Shown: positions 9,131 through 18,198 of the stretch, one piece after another | Layout of the letters: each line of letters begins with the position of its first letter | How positions within the stretch are numbered: the first letter of the stretch is position 1 | DNA from: Candidatus Sumerlaeota bacterium | GTDB lineage: Bacteria; Sumerlaeota; Sumerlaeia; JAFGJS01 | Assembly (NCBI GenBank): GCA_016928995.1 | Contig: JAFGJS010000086.1 | Coordinates: 12,416 to 76,415 of the forward strand | Reading direction: 5' to 3' | DNA: 64,000 bases | Translations under genes and position numbers: made by a program | The notes under the pieces: generated by a model | Told to the model about the DNA's origin: nothing | The model's input: only the letters and a program-made list of their open reading frames with translations | Databases searched by the model: none

Positions 9131-9805
9131 ATGTGCGAGGAACAAGTCAGGTTGCCGTTGATCGGCGAGAAAGCTCCGTCTTTTAAGGCGGAAACAACGC
9201 AAGGGCCGCTGAATTTTCCCGATGATTTCAAGGGGAAATGGATCATCTTTTTTTCCCATCCGGCCGATTTCACACCAGTCTGCACGAGCGAATTCATGAC
9301 TTTCGCCACGATGCAGCCGGAGTTCGAAGCGTTGAACTGCCAGCTGCTCGGTCTGTCCATCGACAGCACCTACAGCCACATCGCATGGCTGCGCACCATC
9401 AAGGAAAAGATCGAATACAAGGGCATGAAGGACGTCGAAGTCACGTTTCCCGTGATCAGCGACCTGACGATGGAAGTCTCCCGGAAATTCGGCATGTTGC
9501 AACCGGGCGAGAGCAACACGCAGGCCGTCCGGGCCGTGTTCGTCATCGACCCGGAAAGCAAAGTGCGGGCGATCCTGTACTACCCGCTGAGCACCGGCCG
9601 CAACATGCAGGAGATCAAGCGGATGCTCATCGCGCTGCAGCACGCCGACAAGCACAGCATCGCCACGCCGGCCAATTGGCAGCTGGGCGACGACGTGATC
9701 GTGCCGCCGCCAGGCTCCTGCGGAGTAGCGAAGGACCGCATGGAAAAACCGGGCGACGACGTCAAATGCCTCGATTGGTTCATGTGTCTGAAAAAATGCC
9801 CGTAA
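9131..9805 (+). CDS. Peroxiredoxin, archaeal/Prx6-like AhpC-TSA family
   Basis: 224 residues, cytoplasmic. It reduces hydrogen peroxide and organic peroxides. The peroxidatic site is Cys51 in HPADFTPVCTSE, with the conserved Thr and Pro. The long C-terminal tail characteristic of the Prx6/archaeal group is present (PANWQLGDDVIVPPP) and carries extra cysteines at 197, 213, 219 and 223 (CLDWFMCLKKCP), typical of members that use a C-terminal resolving Cys. AGGAG lies 10 bases before the ATG. It is probably monocistronic: a hairpin follows at 9829-9866. The reductant partner is not in the window. Confidence 0.95.
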   Translation: MCEEQVRLPLIGEKAPSFKAETTQGPLNFPDDFKGKWIIFFSHPADFTPVCTSEFMTFATMQPEFEALNCQLLGLSIDSTYSHIAWLRTIKEKIEYKGMKDVEVTFPVISDLTMEVSRKFGMLQPGESNTQAVRAVFVIDPESKVRAILYYPLSTGRNMQEIKRMLIALQHADKHSIATPANWQLGDDVIVPPPGSCGVAKDRMEKPGDDVKCLDWFMCLKKCP

Positions 9806-9828
9806 GGCAAATAAGCGCGGATTAATGG

Positions 9829-9866
9829 GCGCGGGGCATGGCGCATCGACGCGTCATGCCCTGCGC
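9829..9866 (+). terminator. Hairpin after peroxiredoxin gene, possible terminator
   Basis: A 12-bp stem gcgcggggcatg / catgccctgcgc with one mismatch lies between the peroxiredoxin and lipocalin genes. Only TTAAAA follows, so termination may be weak. Confidence 0.5.
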
Positions 9867-9898
9867 TTAAAATGTCATCCTTCCGAAACAAACCGACC

Positions 9899-10414
9899 AT
9901 GAAAAAAATACTGCTCGCCGTCGCATCGCTATGCTTTACGGGTTGCCTGGGAACGCCTCGATCCGTCAAACCTGTCAATGGATTTGAACTGAATCGCTAC
10001 TTGGGCCGATGGTATGAAATCGCCCGGCTGGATCACTCCTTCGAACGAGGATTGGATCATGTCACCGCCGACTATGCTCTGCTGGAGGACGGCGCCATCT
10101 CAGTGGCCAATCGCGGCTATTCCGCGGAACAGGATCAATGGCGGGAAGCCGCGGGCAAGGCGAAATTTGTGGGAGAATCCAGCGTCGGTCACTTGAAGGT
10201 TTCCTTTTTCGGCCCCTTTTACAGTTCCTATGTCATTTTCGGTCTGGATCATGATGATTATCAATATGCCTATGTCTGCGGATACAAAACATCCTACCTT
10301 TGGCTGCTTTCCCGAACGCCTGCCGTAGACGAAAGCATATTGGCCCAGTTTCGTGAAGAAGCCGCGGAACTGGGCTTCGACACCGAGCAACTCATCTATG
10401 TCAACCAACAATGA
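9899..10414 (+). CDS. Bacterial lipocalin lipoprotein (Blc-like)
   Basis: 171 residues from the ATG that begins a clear lipoprotein signal, MKKILLAVASLCFTGC, with lipid-modified Cys16; a start 27 bases upstream would spoil this. The lipocalin signature YLGRWYEIARLDHSFERG (GxW motif) follows, then eight predicted strands including DYQYAYVCGYKTSYLWLLSR, the conserved end of the barrel. Blc-type lipocalins sit on the outer membrane and bind fatty acids or lysophospholipids during envelope stress. The gene follows peroxiredoxin in the same direction and converges with the esterase gene. Confidence 0.93.
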   Translation: MKKILLAVASLCFTGCLGTPRSVKPVNGFELNRYLGRWYEIARLDHSFERGLDHVTADYALLEDGAISVANRGYSAEQDQWREAAGKAKFVGESSVGHLKVSFFGPFYSSYVIFGLDHDDYQYAYVCGYKTSYLWLLSRTPAVDESILAQFREEAAELGFDTEQLIYVNQQ

Positions 10415-10440
10415 AAACCTGAATCACATGATTAGTGTCT

Positions 10441-13400
10441 TCATTTTCTATGTGATTCGCGCATCAGATGCTTGTGTATCACGGATGCCTCGCTGTATGG
10501 GATGTATTCGATTTGGCCGGGGATATGCCGCATCGTGCTGCAATATCCCATCGCCATCCATAACTGTGTGCAAAGAATGCGGCGCTCCTTCGCACCGTCA
10601 GCGTTCGATGGCGGCTCGGGCAGCAATTGCAGTTTCTCGCCCCATTCGGTGACCAATCCCTTTTGGATCTTGTAGACCAGCGTGGTGAATTGATCCTCGG
10701 GCAGCGTCATGGCCAGCATATAAGCCGTGGAATCGCCTGTGGTTAGATCCGCATAGCGCGTCTCGCCAGGGGCAAAGAACGGCGCCTTGGCCGGCTCATC
10801 CATGCCGGAGACGAGCAAGTAATCGCAATCCGTCGCCCGGCAAAGGATCTCGCAAGAGTATTCCATCCAGCTGTCCCGTTCACAGAGTTCAGCGGGCAGC
10901 AGCGGCGAATCCAGGTATCCATCCTCCCACTGCCAATCGGATTGAAAACTGCGCTGTATCACCAGGGTTTGGCTGGTGGCGGACATGACCTTCAGGTCCG
11001 GATTGACATCATCCCAAGTCTGATGGTCCATCAACGGCGTTTCAGCCTGGTAAAAATCCAGAGCGTCAGACGCCGCCCAGTAAATCAGCCGGTCCGGATT
11101 CAGCGGATTATAATAGCACAGCCCCAGGGCGCGGTCCTGGAATCCGCAGGATGCGCCGTCGTCAGTGACGACCTTGCCCTCCTGAATGCGCGCCGGTAAT
11201 TTATCGGCGATGCGCGCCACGACGGAGTTGGATTGCGCCGTGCCCAGCAGCAGCAGGTTGCGTGTTTGGATGTCCTCATCGGTGACCTCTGTGTCCGGCT
11301 TGGCCGGCGTAGAGCCGTAAAGCATGGTCGCTCTTGGACTGTCCTCCTCGTACCAGCCGCCGTTGACGGATTGCGCCGCAAGCAGCGCCGCGCGATGCAG
11401 CGCCGTCGTCATTGCATCGTCGCCGGTCGTGCCCCAGACGATCAGCAGCGGTTCGCCATGATACAAGGATGACAGACCGCCGGGGAAGTGGCGGCGGATT
11501 TCCGGTTCGACTGGCGCCGCTTCCGATACGTTCCACCTGTCGCCCTCGCGGGTGAAATACAATTGATCCGGCAGTTTCGGCTCCAGTTGAATCGTCGGCG
11601 ACGACTCGATGGAAATCGCCAGCGTCTTCTTGCGATCAACCGGCGCCTGCTTCAGATCGATGGCAAGCGCGTTGATGTTTTCCAGATCGACATATAGCGT
11701 ATTGTCGCTGCCCGTGCGCAGGTTGATCGTCGCTGGAGCGCTGAGCGGCCCCCATTCGATGATCTCCGCCCAATAAACCGACCGCGTCAGCCAATCGACC
11801 GCCGTGTATTGAATTGAATCGACGGCTTGAGGGCGAACCTGGCGCTGTTCCCATTCCCAGAGTTTTTCCAACCCTCCAGGCGTCCGGTTCGCATCGTGGC
11901 CGTATCCCGTGCTTTCGATGCGAATCGCCTTGCCGCCGGCCGCTGCGAAATCCTTCAACGGAACACGGGAAGCGATGATCGGCACCGTCCAGTCGTCGTC
12001 GCTGTGCAGCGAATAGAACGGCACATGCAGCGCGTTTCGCAGCAACAGGGATTCGCAAAATCCGCATCGCGGCATCGCAGCGCAAAACAGATCCGGATGA
12101 CGCAGCGGGAAACGGAACGAGCCGCCGCCGCCCATGCTGGTGCCGGTGATGGAAATGCGATTTTCGTCGATGTTCCAGTGGCGGCGCACGTAGGCGATCG
12201 CGTCCAGCACGTCCGCCTCGCAAAGTTTGCCGTATCCGGCCGCCTTTGCGCGCCCCATCGGACGCAGCTGAAAGTAATTTGCCGGGCTTGGCGCCCCGCC
12301 GCCGACCAGATGCGTTCCGCTCATGTAATGCACATCCACGCGCAGCGGGAACGCCTTGCGCGGCGTGTATTTCTCCGGCACGATGAGCGTAAACGGCTGG
12401 CCTGTGCCGTCCACCTGCGACAGATAGGCCCACTCAAACTGGCCGCGCATGTTCTTCAGCGGATTGCGCCGGACCTTGTCCACCCACGAGCAATATTCCG
12501 CCAACCAGGCGATATATTCCTGGCTGTCGAAGCCCTGTTTCAATCCGCTTTGTTCGGCCAGCCAATGTTTATACGTCAACCATCCCTCGTAAGGACCGCC
12601 ATCGTATTGCTGCGCGCGAACCGCCGCCTGATTCAGCGTTTCCGCGCCATACGCCTTTTGATCGCGAGCGACAATGAAACTCGTCGAGCGATTGAGTTCC
12701 CGGTCGGGCGCCGTGAGCGTCGCGGTATAGATGCCGGGCTCTTGCGGCAATCGGCAGACCGCCGGATCGGCGTAGCGCGTTTCCGCTTCGAACACCGGCT
12801 TCTTGCCGTCGTATGGCTTGACTTCCCACTTAACCGGCATATCGTCCAACGCGCCGGCCGTGTCGAAGCCGATCATCGGCGACAACGTCGCCGTTTCGTT
12901 GAATTCGCCGGATTGGATGAGTTCGATCCGGATGTATTGCTCTGGATGCTCCCTCAGATATTTTCCATGTTCGGTTGCGTCGAGAATCTGCAGGATCAAG
13001 CCCCAGCCGCCGTTGCCCTGCTCCACCTTGACCAACAGCCGGTTGCCGCCCTGCTTCAAATCCGCCTTGAAAATATCGTCATGCTCCCTCACACCGCGGC
13101 TGATGTAATGATCATGCACGAGCTGATCGTTGATGAACACCCGCACGCCGTCATCGGAGCCTAGATGAAAGAAGGCGCTGCAATCCTCGCGGGCTTGCAG
13201 GGTTGTATAGAGATAGACGATATGATTGTCCTTGTTGAACATTTTTTTGAAGTCCAGCTTCGGCTCCGGCGATGTAAGACGTTTGAACCGGTATTCTTTC
13301 TCCTGATACGTGAATGCATCGCCGTCGTGAATGACGCAAGCCGTCTCGCCGCCGATGGGCGCCAGCGCATCGTTCTCGAAACTCGCCTGTTTGATCTTCG

Positions 13401-13560
13401 CGTAGGGAGTGTCTTCCATCTTTAGATGAGGGATCGGCTCGCTGATCAGCCAGTCCAGCACATACCCATTGGACTCCACATCATGCGCCGGTTCGTCCGC
13501 CGCATAGGAAGCAATTGAAAAAGCAAACAGCATCGCCGCGCAGATGATCATCGGTCGCAT
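10441..13560 (-). CDS. Secreted multidomain alpha/beta-hydrolase (carbohydrate esterase / S9-like)
   Basis: 1039 residues. A signal peptide (MRPMIICAAMLFAFSIASYA, then ADE) supports this start, with GAGGAGG about 7 bases upstream. Residues ~110-200 resemble a PA14/lectin-type beta domain (FFHLGSDDGVRVFINDQLV). An alpha/beta-hydrolase core follows, with nucleophile Ser475 in GTSMGGGGS, acid Asp521-523 in HSDDDWTVP and His555 in GYGHDANRT, the order of a Ser-Asp-His triad. A long C-terminal part (650-1039) has no family I recognise, although TTGDDAMTTALHRAALLAAQ resembles tails of related esterase-like proteins. The enzyme probably removes acyl groups from polysaccharide or cleaves peptides outside the cytoplasm; the substrate is unknown. 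Confidence 0.8.
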   Translation of the reverse strand: MRPMIICAAMLFAFSIASYAADEPAHDVESNGYVLDWLISEPIPHLKMEDTPYAKIKQASFENDALAPIGGETACVIHDGDAFTYQEKEYRFKRLTSPEPKLDFKKMFNKDNHIVYLYTTLQAREDCSAFFHLGSDDGVRVFINDQLVHDHYISRGVREHDDIFKADLKQGGNRLLVKVEQGNGGWGLILQILDATEHGKYLREHPEQYIRIELIQSGEFNETATLSPMIGFDTAGALDDMPVKWEVKPYDGKKPVFEAETRYADPAVCRLPQEPGIYTATLTAPDRELNRSTSFIVARDQKAYGAETLNQAAVRAQQYDGGPYEGWLTYKHWLAEQSGLKQGFDSQEYIAWLAEYCSWVDKVRRNPLKNMRGQFEWAYLSQVDGTGQPFTLIVPEKYTPRKAFPLRVDVHYMSGTHLVGGGAPSPANYFQLRPMGRAKAAGYGKLCEADVLDAIAYVRRHWNIDENRISITGTSMGGGGSFRFPLRHPDLFCAAMPRCGFCESLLLRNALHVPFYSLHSDDDWTVPIIASRVPLKDFAAAGGKAIRIESTGYGHDANRTPGGLEKLWEWEQRQVRPQAVDSIQYTAVDWLTRSVYWAEIIEWGPLSAPATINLRTGSDNTLYVDLENINALAIDLKQAPVDRKKTLAISIESSPTIQLEPKLPDQLYFTREGDRWNVSEAAPVEPEIRRHFPGGLSSLYHGEPLLIVWGTTGDDAMTTALHRAALLAAQSVNGGWYEEDSPRATMLYGSTPAKPDTEVTDEDIQTRNLLLLGTAQSNSVVARIADKLPARIQEGKVVTDDGASCGFQDRALGLCYYNPLNPDRLIYWAASDALDFYQAETPLMDHQTWDDVNPDLKVMSATSQTLVIQRSFQSDWQWEDGYLDSPLLPAELCERDSWMEYSCEILCRATDCDYLLVSGMDEPAKAPFFAPGETRYADLTTGDSTAYMLAMTLPEDQFTTLVYKIQKGLVTEWGEKLQLLPEPPSNADGAKERRILCTQLWMAMGYCSTMRHIPGQIEYIPYSEASVIHKHLMRESHRK

Positions 13561-13932
13561 CGTCGAGCCTCCTCGATTTTCGGATAGGTTGTTCTCAGCC
13601 GAATACGGCGATAACGTCAATGGTTTTCTCTGGAATAATTTTTACGGGAAATATTTCATGCGGATTACACAGGAACTGTCAGGTCGCTTGTTCTGCGAAA
13701 GAGGCTCTGTCAACGTATTCCAAAAAAATCATCTTCCTGCAACAGATTCGAAATTAAATTCTGCTCAAATGTATTACATAACTGAATTAATATGGTTTTG
13801 TGGGCGGACGGAAATCCCAAGCGCAAGATTCACTGCAATCGTTGCTCCGGGTTTTTCGTTTTGCATTTCAGGATCATGTAATCATATCAGGCTTACAGTC
13901 TGTTTCATAACATGCGAAGGAAGGGGATTTCC
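13561..13932. other. Divergent intergenic region, esterase and pseudopilin promoters
   Basis: An AT-rich 370-base gap separates the divergent esterase and pseudopilin genes. It should hold both promoters. I see no gene, repeat or clear operator. Confidence 0.5.
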
Positions 13933-14523
13933 ATGCGGTCCATTCCAAATCAACCCGGACGCAGCGGTTTCACGCTCATCGAACTGCTGATCGTGGTGCT
14001 AATCATCGCCATTCTCGCGGCGATTGCCGTTCCGAATTTCCTGGAATTCCAGGTTCGCGCCAAGGTCTCGCGCGCGGTAGCCGACATGCGCAGCGTGCGC
14101 ACGTGCGTCGAGGCTTATGCCGTCGATAACGATGAATATCCCGACACTGAGAAGGATATGTGGCATCCCTCGTTGCTCGATATTAATCGTCTCAGCACGC
14201 CAATCGCTTATATCAGCACGATGCCCATGGAAGCTTTTCCCCGAATGGCGGGCAGTTATGATCCGACGCTTTATGGCGACGGGAATTACTACCGTTTCTA
14301 TAACACCAAGCGATGGGAATCGACATACCCGCAGTTGGAAGAGCAAAGCTTCAAGTGGTTCATGATGAGCTACGGTCCGGATGTGGACTATAGCGTGGAT
14401 GATCCTGGCGGCGTCATTGCGGAAGACCTGCTGAACGGCGAGACTTACATGTATTATGATCCGACGAACGGCACTGTTTCATCGGGAGACATCATCAACA
14501 GCAATAAAGAAAACGCGTCTTGA
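13933..14523 (+). CDS. Type II secretion GspG-like pseudopilin
   Basis: 196 residues. It has a classical prepilin leader: a short basic start (MRSIPNQPGRSG) and cleavage before FTLIELLIVVLIIAILAAIA, with Glu5 present. The N-terminal helix continues into VPNFLEFQVRAKVSRAVADM, then AVDNDEYPDT and a C-terminal globular domain with SYGPD and DPTNGTVSSGDI. AAGGAAGGGG lies 6 bases before the chosen ATG; an ATG 21 bases upstream has no such site. It would be cleaved by prepilin peptidase and assembled in a secretion pseudopilus. No secretion ATPase or secretin is nearby, so it is an orphan here. Confidence 0.9.
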   Translation: MRSIPNQPGRSGFTLIELLIVVLIIAILAAIAVPNFLEFQVRAKVSRAVADMRSVRTCVEAYAVDNDEYPDTEKDMWHPSLLDINRLSTPIAYISTMPMEAFPRMAGSYDPTLYGDGNYYRFYNTKRWESTYPQLEEQSFKWFMMSYGPDVDYSVDDPGGVIAEDLLNGETYMYYDPTNGTVSSGDIINSNKENAS

Positions 14524-14548
14524 TTTATGGGAACCTTAAAAAAATTCA

Positions 14549-14573
14549 ACGCCGAGACGCAAAGGCGCAGAGA
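14549..14573 (+). repeat. Copy of an intergenic repeat, cgcagagacgcaaagg type
   Basis: The stretch gccgagacgcaaaggcgcag matches in inverse orientation the element at 35581-35607 over about 27 bases, with one mismatch and one missing base. A degraded inverted piece is at 14619-14635. Confidence 0.7.
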
Positions 14574-14709
14574 ATCAATTCTGTATCTGCTGTGAATACA
14601 ATCATTAAAGTCTCCATGCCCTCTGTGTCTCTGTGCAAGAATTGTAATTTATAGAGATTATGCAAGTACTTTCGAGAGGCGCTTGCTCTGTTGAAAACCT
14701 TTGGAAATC

Positions 14710-14804
14710 ACACTCGTTCTCGCCCTCGAAAATAAGTTTTAATCAGGCACGATGGCGATAAAATCGAGTACGAGTACCGCTACACTGAGTACGAGTACGA
14801 ATGA
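14710..14804. repeat. Inverted pair of hexamer arrays (CTCGNN ... CGAGNN)
   Basis: The left arm cactcgttctcgccctcg reads as CGAG-based hexamers on the reverse strand. The right arm at 14764-14804 is built of cgagta and gagtac units interrupted by cgctacact. The two arms could pair as a long imperfect hairpin with a ~36-base loop. Confidence 0.65.
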
Positions 14805-14839
14805 GTTTTTAAAAAACAAGAGGCACTCTTAAAAAAACA

Positions 14840-14868
14840 AACGCTGGATGCTCGCGCATCCAGCGTTT
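14840..14868 (-). terminator. Intrinsic terminator of the PQQ/FN3 gene
   Basis: Stem aacgctggatgc / gcatccagcgtt with loop tcgc. On the minus strand it is followed by a run of seven Ts (complement of 14831-14837). Confidence 0.9.
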
Positions 14869-14891
14869 GAACTTTGTCCATTCCATTTGGC

Positions 14892-17024
14892 TTACTGAAA
14901 GATGTGCCAGTTTTTGGCGGATGTTTCCACAATGTGATTAAAATCCGCCGTCACGTTGATGTCCGCCGTTACGTTGGTGTCCGTGCGTGGATTGAGTTCC
15001 GAGGCATCGCTCCACTGGTTGAAAATATAGCCTTCGTCCGCCACGGCTTCAACCGTTGTGCCATCGCCGCCCCAGGGGATGATCTGTGGCGACGCGCCAG
15101 TGAGCGTGCCTCCTATGCCTGCCGCATAAGTCAATGTGCAATCGGTGCCGGCTGAATCCGAAGGACCGTCGCTGGTTTCGACATCCGCTCCGTTGCGGGC
15201 GCGGGCGGCGAAGGTGTATTGCGTTCCGCCGTTGAGTCCCGTGACCGTCAACGGTGCCGTCCCCCATGCCGCCGCCGTCTGCCATGCGGCTGACGCGCTC
15301 AGCGTGCCGTCCGGTTGCACCCATTGATCGCCGGTCACGCAATGCAGCGCATACTCCGTTCCCGCTGGATTGCCGTCGCTTGAATTAAATGTCACCACGA
15401 GGCTGTTGACTGTCGGACTGGTCACCTCCATCGCGGCGGGCGTCGCCGCCAAGGTCCAGGCGGTGAACACGTCAGTCTTATCGCCATCGCTGACGCCATC
15501 GGTCGCCTGAACCTGCATCGCATATTGCGTGTTGACCGCCAGGGACGTCATTTCCCATAACTCGACATCCGCGGCGGTAGTGTGCGTCACGGTCCCCGGC
15601 GCCGTCGCGCCTGCGCCGGCATAGACCTTGAAGCCGGTTTCGTCGGTCGAATTATCCTGCCAGGTCCAGGTGATCGAATTCGTTCCGATGGGATCGGCGC
15701 CAGGATTGGACGGCGGATTCAGCGGCGGCACAGCCAGCGTGGAGAATTCAAAACGAGCGCCTTCCTGGGTGCTGCGGACATAGAGGTAGTTGTCGCTGAA
15801 AGAGGGGCTGGACCAGCATTTTCCGCTTCCTACGTCCACGATGTGCGCATTCGCGACGAGCGAGTAACCTGACGGACTCGCTTCGACCACGTAGACATCG
15901 CCGTTTTCCCTCAATGCGATCAGCTTGTCATCCACCAATATGACGCCTCCCTGGGTGAAGCCGGATTGCGACCACATGACAGTTCCGGACGGTATCGCCA
16001 CGCATTTGAGCGTGTTGGTGTTGTCTGTGCTATAAAGGCCGTAAAGATATCCGTCGTAATAGACGGGAGTGCTCCAGTAATTCTCCAGACTGCTGTTATT
16101 TTCCCAAACCAGCGTGGTGCTGAAATCCGCGTTGACCTGGTATAAAGTCGCTCCAATGTTATAATCTTCCGAGAAATAGACATAGTTTCCGCAAACAACG
16201 GGCGAGGCTCCATATGAATAGCTGAAGTTGGATGCTCCCGAACGCCAGATTTCCACGCCTGTGGCCGCGTTGACTGAAATCAGAAAAGCGCGGTCCGTGC
16301 CGTTGCCGTAAGCAGTGGTGGCGACAAACACGATCTGGCGGACTCCGTGGATATCAGCCGCCACGGGCGTGGAATGGGTCGCGTATTCATCGGCGTCGGT
16401 CTGCCAGACCAGCGCGCCATCCGTTCGGTTGAAGGCCAGAATGAATTGTCCCGCGCCGCCGCCGGAAACGATAATGAGCTCACCCTCCAGCAATGGCGAC
16501 GCGCCATAATCATATTGAATCTGCCGGCCGCCGAAATTCGTTTGAAGGTTCTTGCTCCAGACCACGGCTCCGGTTTCGTCATTAAAGCAATACAGCATCA
16601 TTTCATTATCCATTACATAGACTCGTTCGCCATCGGCGGTCGGCGTGGAGCGCGGCCCGTCGCCGGTTCCTGCGCCGCCTGGGTATGACGCCGTGCTCAT
16701 CGGCGCCGCCCATATTTCAACGCTGGTCTCGATGTTAATGGCTACGCAGTATTCCAAACCTGACCGGGTGATCAGTGTAAAGGCCTTGCCGTCCGCCACC
16801 GTAAAGGAGCTGAATCCCGCGGGCGTGGAAATCGTCCAATCCAAAGTGGGAGGGGAGGCTGACGACCAGTCAATCGACCCGATCGTTTCATTTGATTTCC
16901 GGTTTCCCAGATTGCCGTTAATGCCTTGCCAATCATCGCCGCGTGCCTGGGCGATCATCAGGCAAACGATCAACAACGCAGGCGTAAACCGTCTGTATAG
17001 CATTTGCATTCTTACAAACCTCAT
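14892..17024 (-). CDS. Secreted PQQ-like beta-propeller protein with FN3 domains and an InlB-type B-repeat
   Basis: 710 residues. The start is the ATG with GGAGG 8 bases upstream and gives a signal peptide ending near IAQARG. Residues ~30-430 contain PQQ/quinoprotein-like blades (GDGPRSTPTADGERVYVMD, DETGAVVWSKNL, DGALVWQTDADEY). Two FN3-like modules follow (PSNPGADPIGTNSITWTWQD...; residues ~460-640), rich in Thr/Ser. The end, GYIFNQWSDASELNPRTDTN then VTADINVTADF, matches divergent InlB B-repeat modules of surface proteins. The PQQ-binding residues are not assignable, so it may be structural or adhesive rather than a dehydrogenase. A terminator lies just after the stop. Confidence 0.85.
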   Translation of the reverse strand: MRFVRMQMLYRRFTPALLIVCLMIAQARGDDWQGINGNLGNRKSNETIGSIDWSSASPPTLDWTISTPAGFSSFTVADGKAFTLITRSGLEYCVAINIETSVEIWAAPMSTASYPGGAGTGDGPRSTPTADGERVYVMDNEMMLYCFNDETGAVVWSKNLQTNFGGRQIQYDYGASPLLEGELIIVSGGGAGQFILAFNRTDGALVWQTDADEYATHSTPVAADIHGVRQIVFVATTAYGNGTDRAFLISVNAATGVEIWRSGASNFSYSYGASPVVCGNYVYFSEDYNIGATLYQVNADFSTTLVWENNSSLENYWSTPVYYDGYLYGLYSTDNTNTLKCVAIPSGTVMWSQSGFTQGGVILVDDKLIALRENGDVYVVEASPSGYSLVANAHIVDVGSGKCWSSPSFSDNYLYVRSTQEGARFEFSTLAVPPLNPPSNPGADPIGTNSITWTWQDNSTDETGFKVYAGAGATAPGTVTHTTAADVELWEMTSLAVNTQYAMQVQATDGVSDGDKTDVFTAWTLAATPAAMEVTSPTVNSLVVTFNSSDGNPAGTEYALHCVTGDQWVQPDGTLSASAAWQTAAAWGTAPLTVTGLNGGTQYTFAARARNGADVETSDGPSDSAGTDCTLTYAAGIGGTLTGASPQIIPWGGDGTTVEAVADEGYIFNQWSDASELNPRTDTNVTADINVTADFNHIVETSAKNWHIFQ

Positions 17025-17376
17025 TAGCGCATACCTCCACGTGGCTAAACGCATTTATAGTCTTTAATATTCCGGCTGGATTCAGCCTGAACCGCGCCAT
17101 GCTGCTCAACGGAGCGGCTTCAGGCAGAAAGTCCGAATACCCGATTCGACATTTCCAGTTCGTTTGTTACGGGTAATCTTTTGATAAACAATAATCACTG
17201 CTGATGTTACGCAAGCGTAGCTTCAGCCCACAATGGAAATACACTGGATGAGGATTCTATTTCACCATCCATCTTTTCTTATGCACATTGCTCTATCGCT
17301 AAGGTGAGATTTGAGAAAACTGTCCGTTCCGCAACCGTCGCGGCAGTTTATCCGCCGGTTGATTCAGCGTTCAATC
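17025..17376. other. Intergenic region, nothing recognised
   Basis: About 350 bases between the PQQ/FN3 gene and the Cys-rich membrane protein gene. It must hold the promoter of the former. I see no gene, repeat array or RNA structure that I can support. Confidence 0.4.
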
Positions 17377-17895
17377 TTATTGCGCATCCCGGGCGCAGGA
17401 ACCGCCAGTTCCCATCCATGGGCATTGTTCTTTCTGGGGGCATTCCGCGCAACAGTGCTTCTTCGACACCATGGGGAGAATGATCCATGCTTCAATGACA
17501 AAGGCCGCAACCAGGATGGCTAAAAGCCACGAAAAGGATTGCCACAAGCCGATGGCGGCGTAAAGCACGGGCAGGATCCATAGCGGCACGATAACGGGAA
17601 TATGCTTCTTGAATTTTTCAGCGAAATTTTCCCGAGCTCCTTTTTTGGCGATCCTTGCTGCGATCATTCCGTAACCGCATGGGCATGCTTTCGTATCGAA
17701 GAACGCGCAATACGGGCAGACGAAGAACATGATCCAGAACGCGCCGGCGACTCCATAAGCAAGATAGAGACCCGCGCTGGCCAGCCCGAAAGGCGAAAAG
17801 GCATAAGCAAGCGCGATGATCGCCGCTCCCAGCAGCACCATCGCCGTATATGGAATATTCGCGATAACAGTATCCAGCCGGGAGTATTCACGCAT
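17377..17895 (-). CDS. Unknown Cys-rich four-helix membrane protein
   Basis: 172 residues, not assigned to a family. Hydrophobic segments lie at about 15-33, 40-60, 99-117 and 120-140. Nine cysteines fall in two clusters facing the same loop or terminus regions: Cys60, 63, 71 and 73 in CPYCAFFDTKACPCGYG, and Cys148, 149, 152, 158 and 167 in KHCCAECPQKEQCPWMG. The spacing suggests a metal or Fe-S site, or disulfides, at the membrane (inference). AAGGAG lies 8 bases before the ATG. It is alone between divergent neighbours, with no functional clue from context. Confidence 0.7.
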   Translation of the reverse strand: MREYSRLDTVIANIPYTAMVLLGAAIIALAYAFSPFGLASAGLYLAYGVAGAFWIMFFVCPYCAFFDTKACPCGYGMIAARIAKKGARENFAEKFKKHIPVIVPLWILPVLYAAIGLWQSFSWLLAILVAAFVIEAWIILPMVSKKHCCAECPQKEQCPWMGTGGSCARDAQ

Positions 17896-18198
17896 GGTTG
17901 GCGCTCCTTAATTGTCTGTTTGAAAGGGCAAACACTCGATTCCTTTGACTTATTCACGAAAAAGATAACGAACGCGGTTTTGGTGTATTCAATCATCCAT
18001 TTAAAAGCAAGGTTTAGATTGCTTCGATAGCATATATAGACGCATCCCTTCCGACTAAATTTCTCCAATAATTTCATCGAAAAACCTTGGGAAAATCGCC
18101 AAGCAGCGATTGACTCCTCTTTTTTGACCGATTAAATTCCCCAAACTGATGAAAACTGATCGCGTTCAGCGGAAAAAAAATTACGCTGCATTCCGGCA
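17896..18198. other. Divergent intergenic region before GH35 gene; contains possible true start of that gene
   Basis: AT-rich region holding the promoters of the Cys-rich membrane gene and the GH35 gene. An ATG at 18149 opens a basic leader that is out of frame with the GH35 frame after an A8 run (18173-18180). Confidence 0.5.

Larger units (their letters stand above)
14524..14891. other. Intergenic region with several short repeats
   Basis: This 368-base gap has no gene. It holds a gacgcaaaggcgcagag element (14549-14573), a related inverted piece ccctctgtgtctctgtg (14619-14635), an inverted pair of CGAGNN hexamer arrays (14710-14728 and 14764-14804) and a terminator (14840-14868). Confidence 0.7.
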
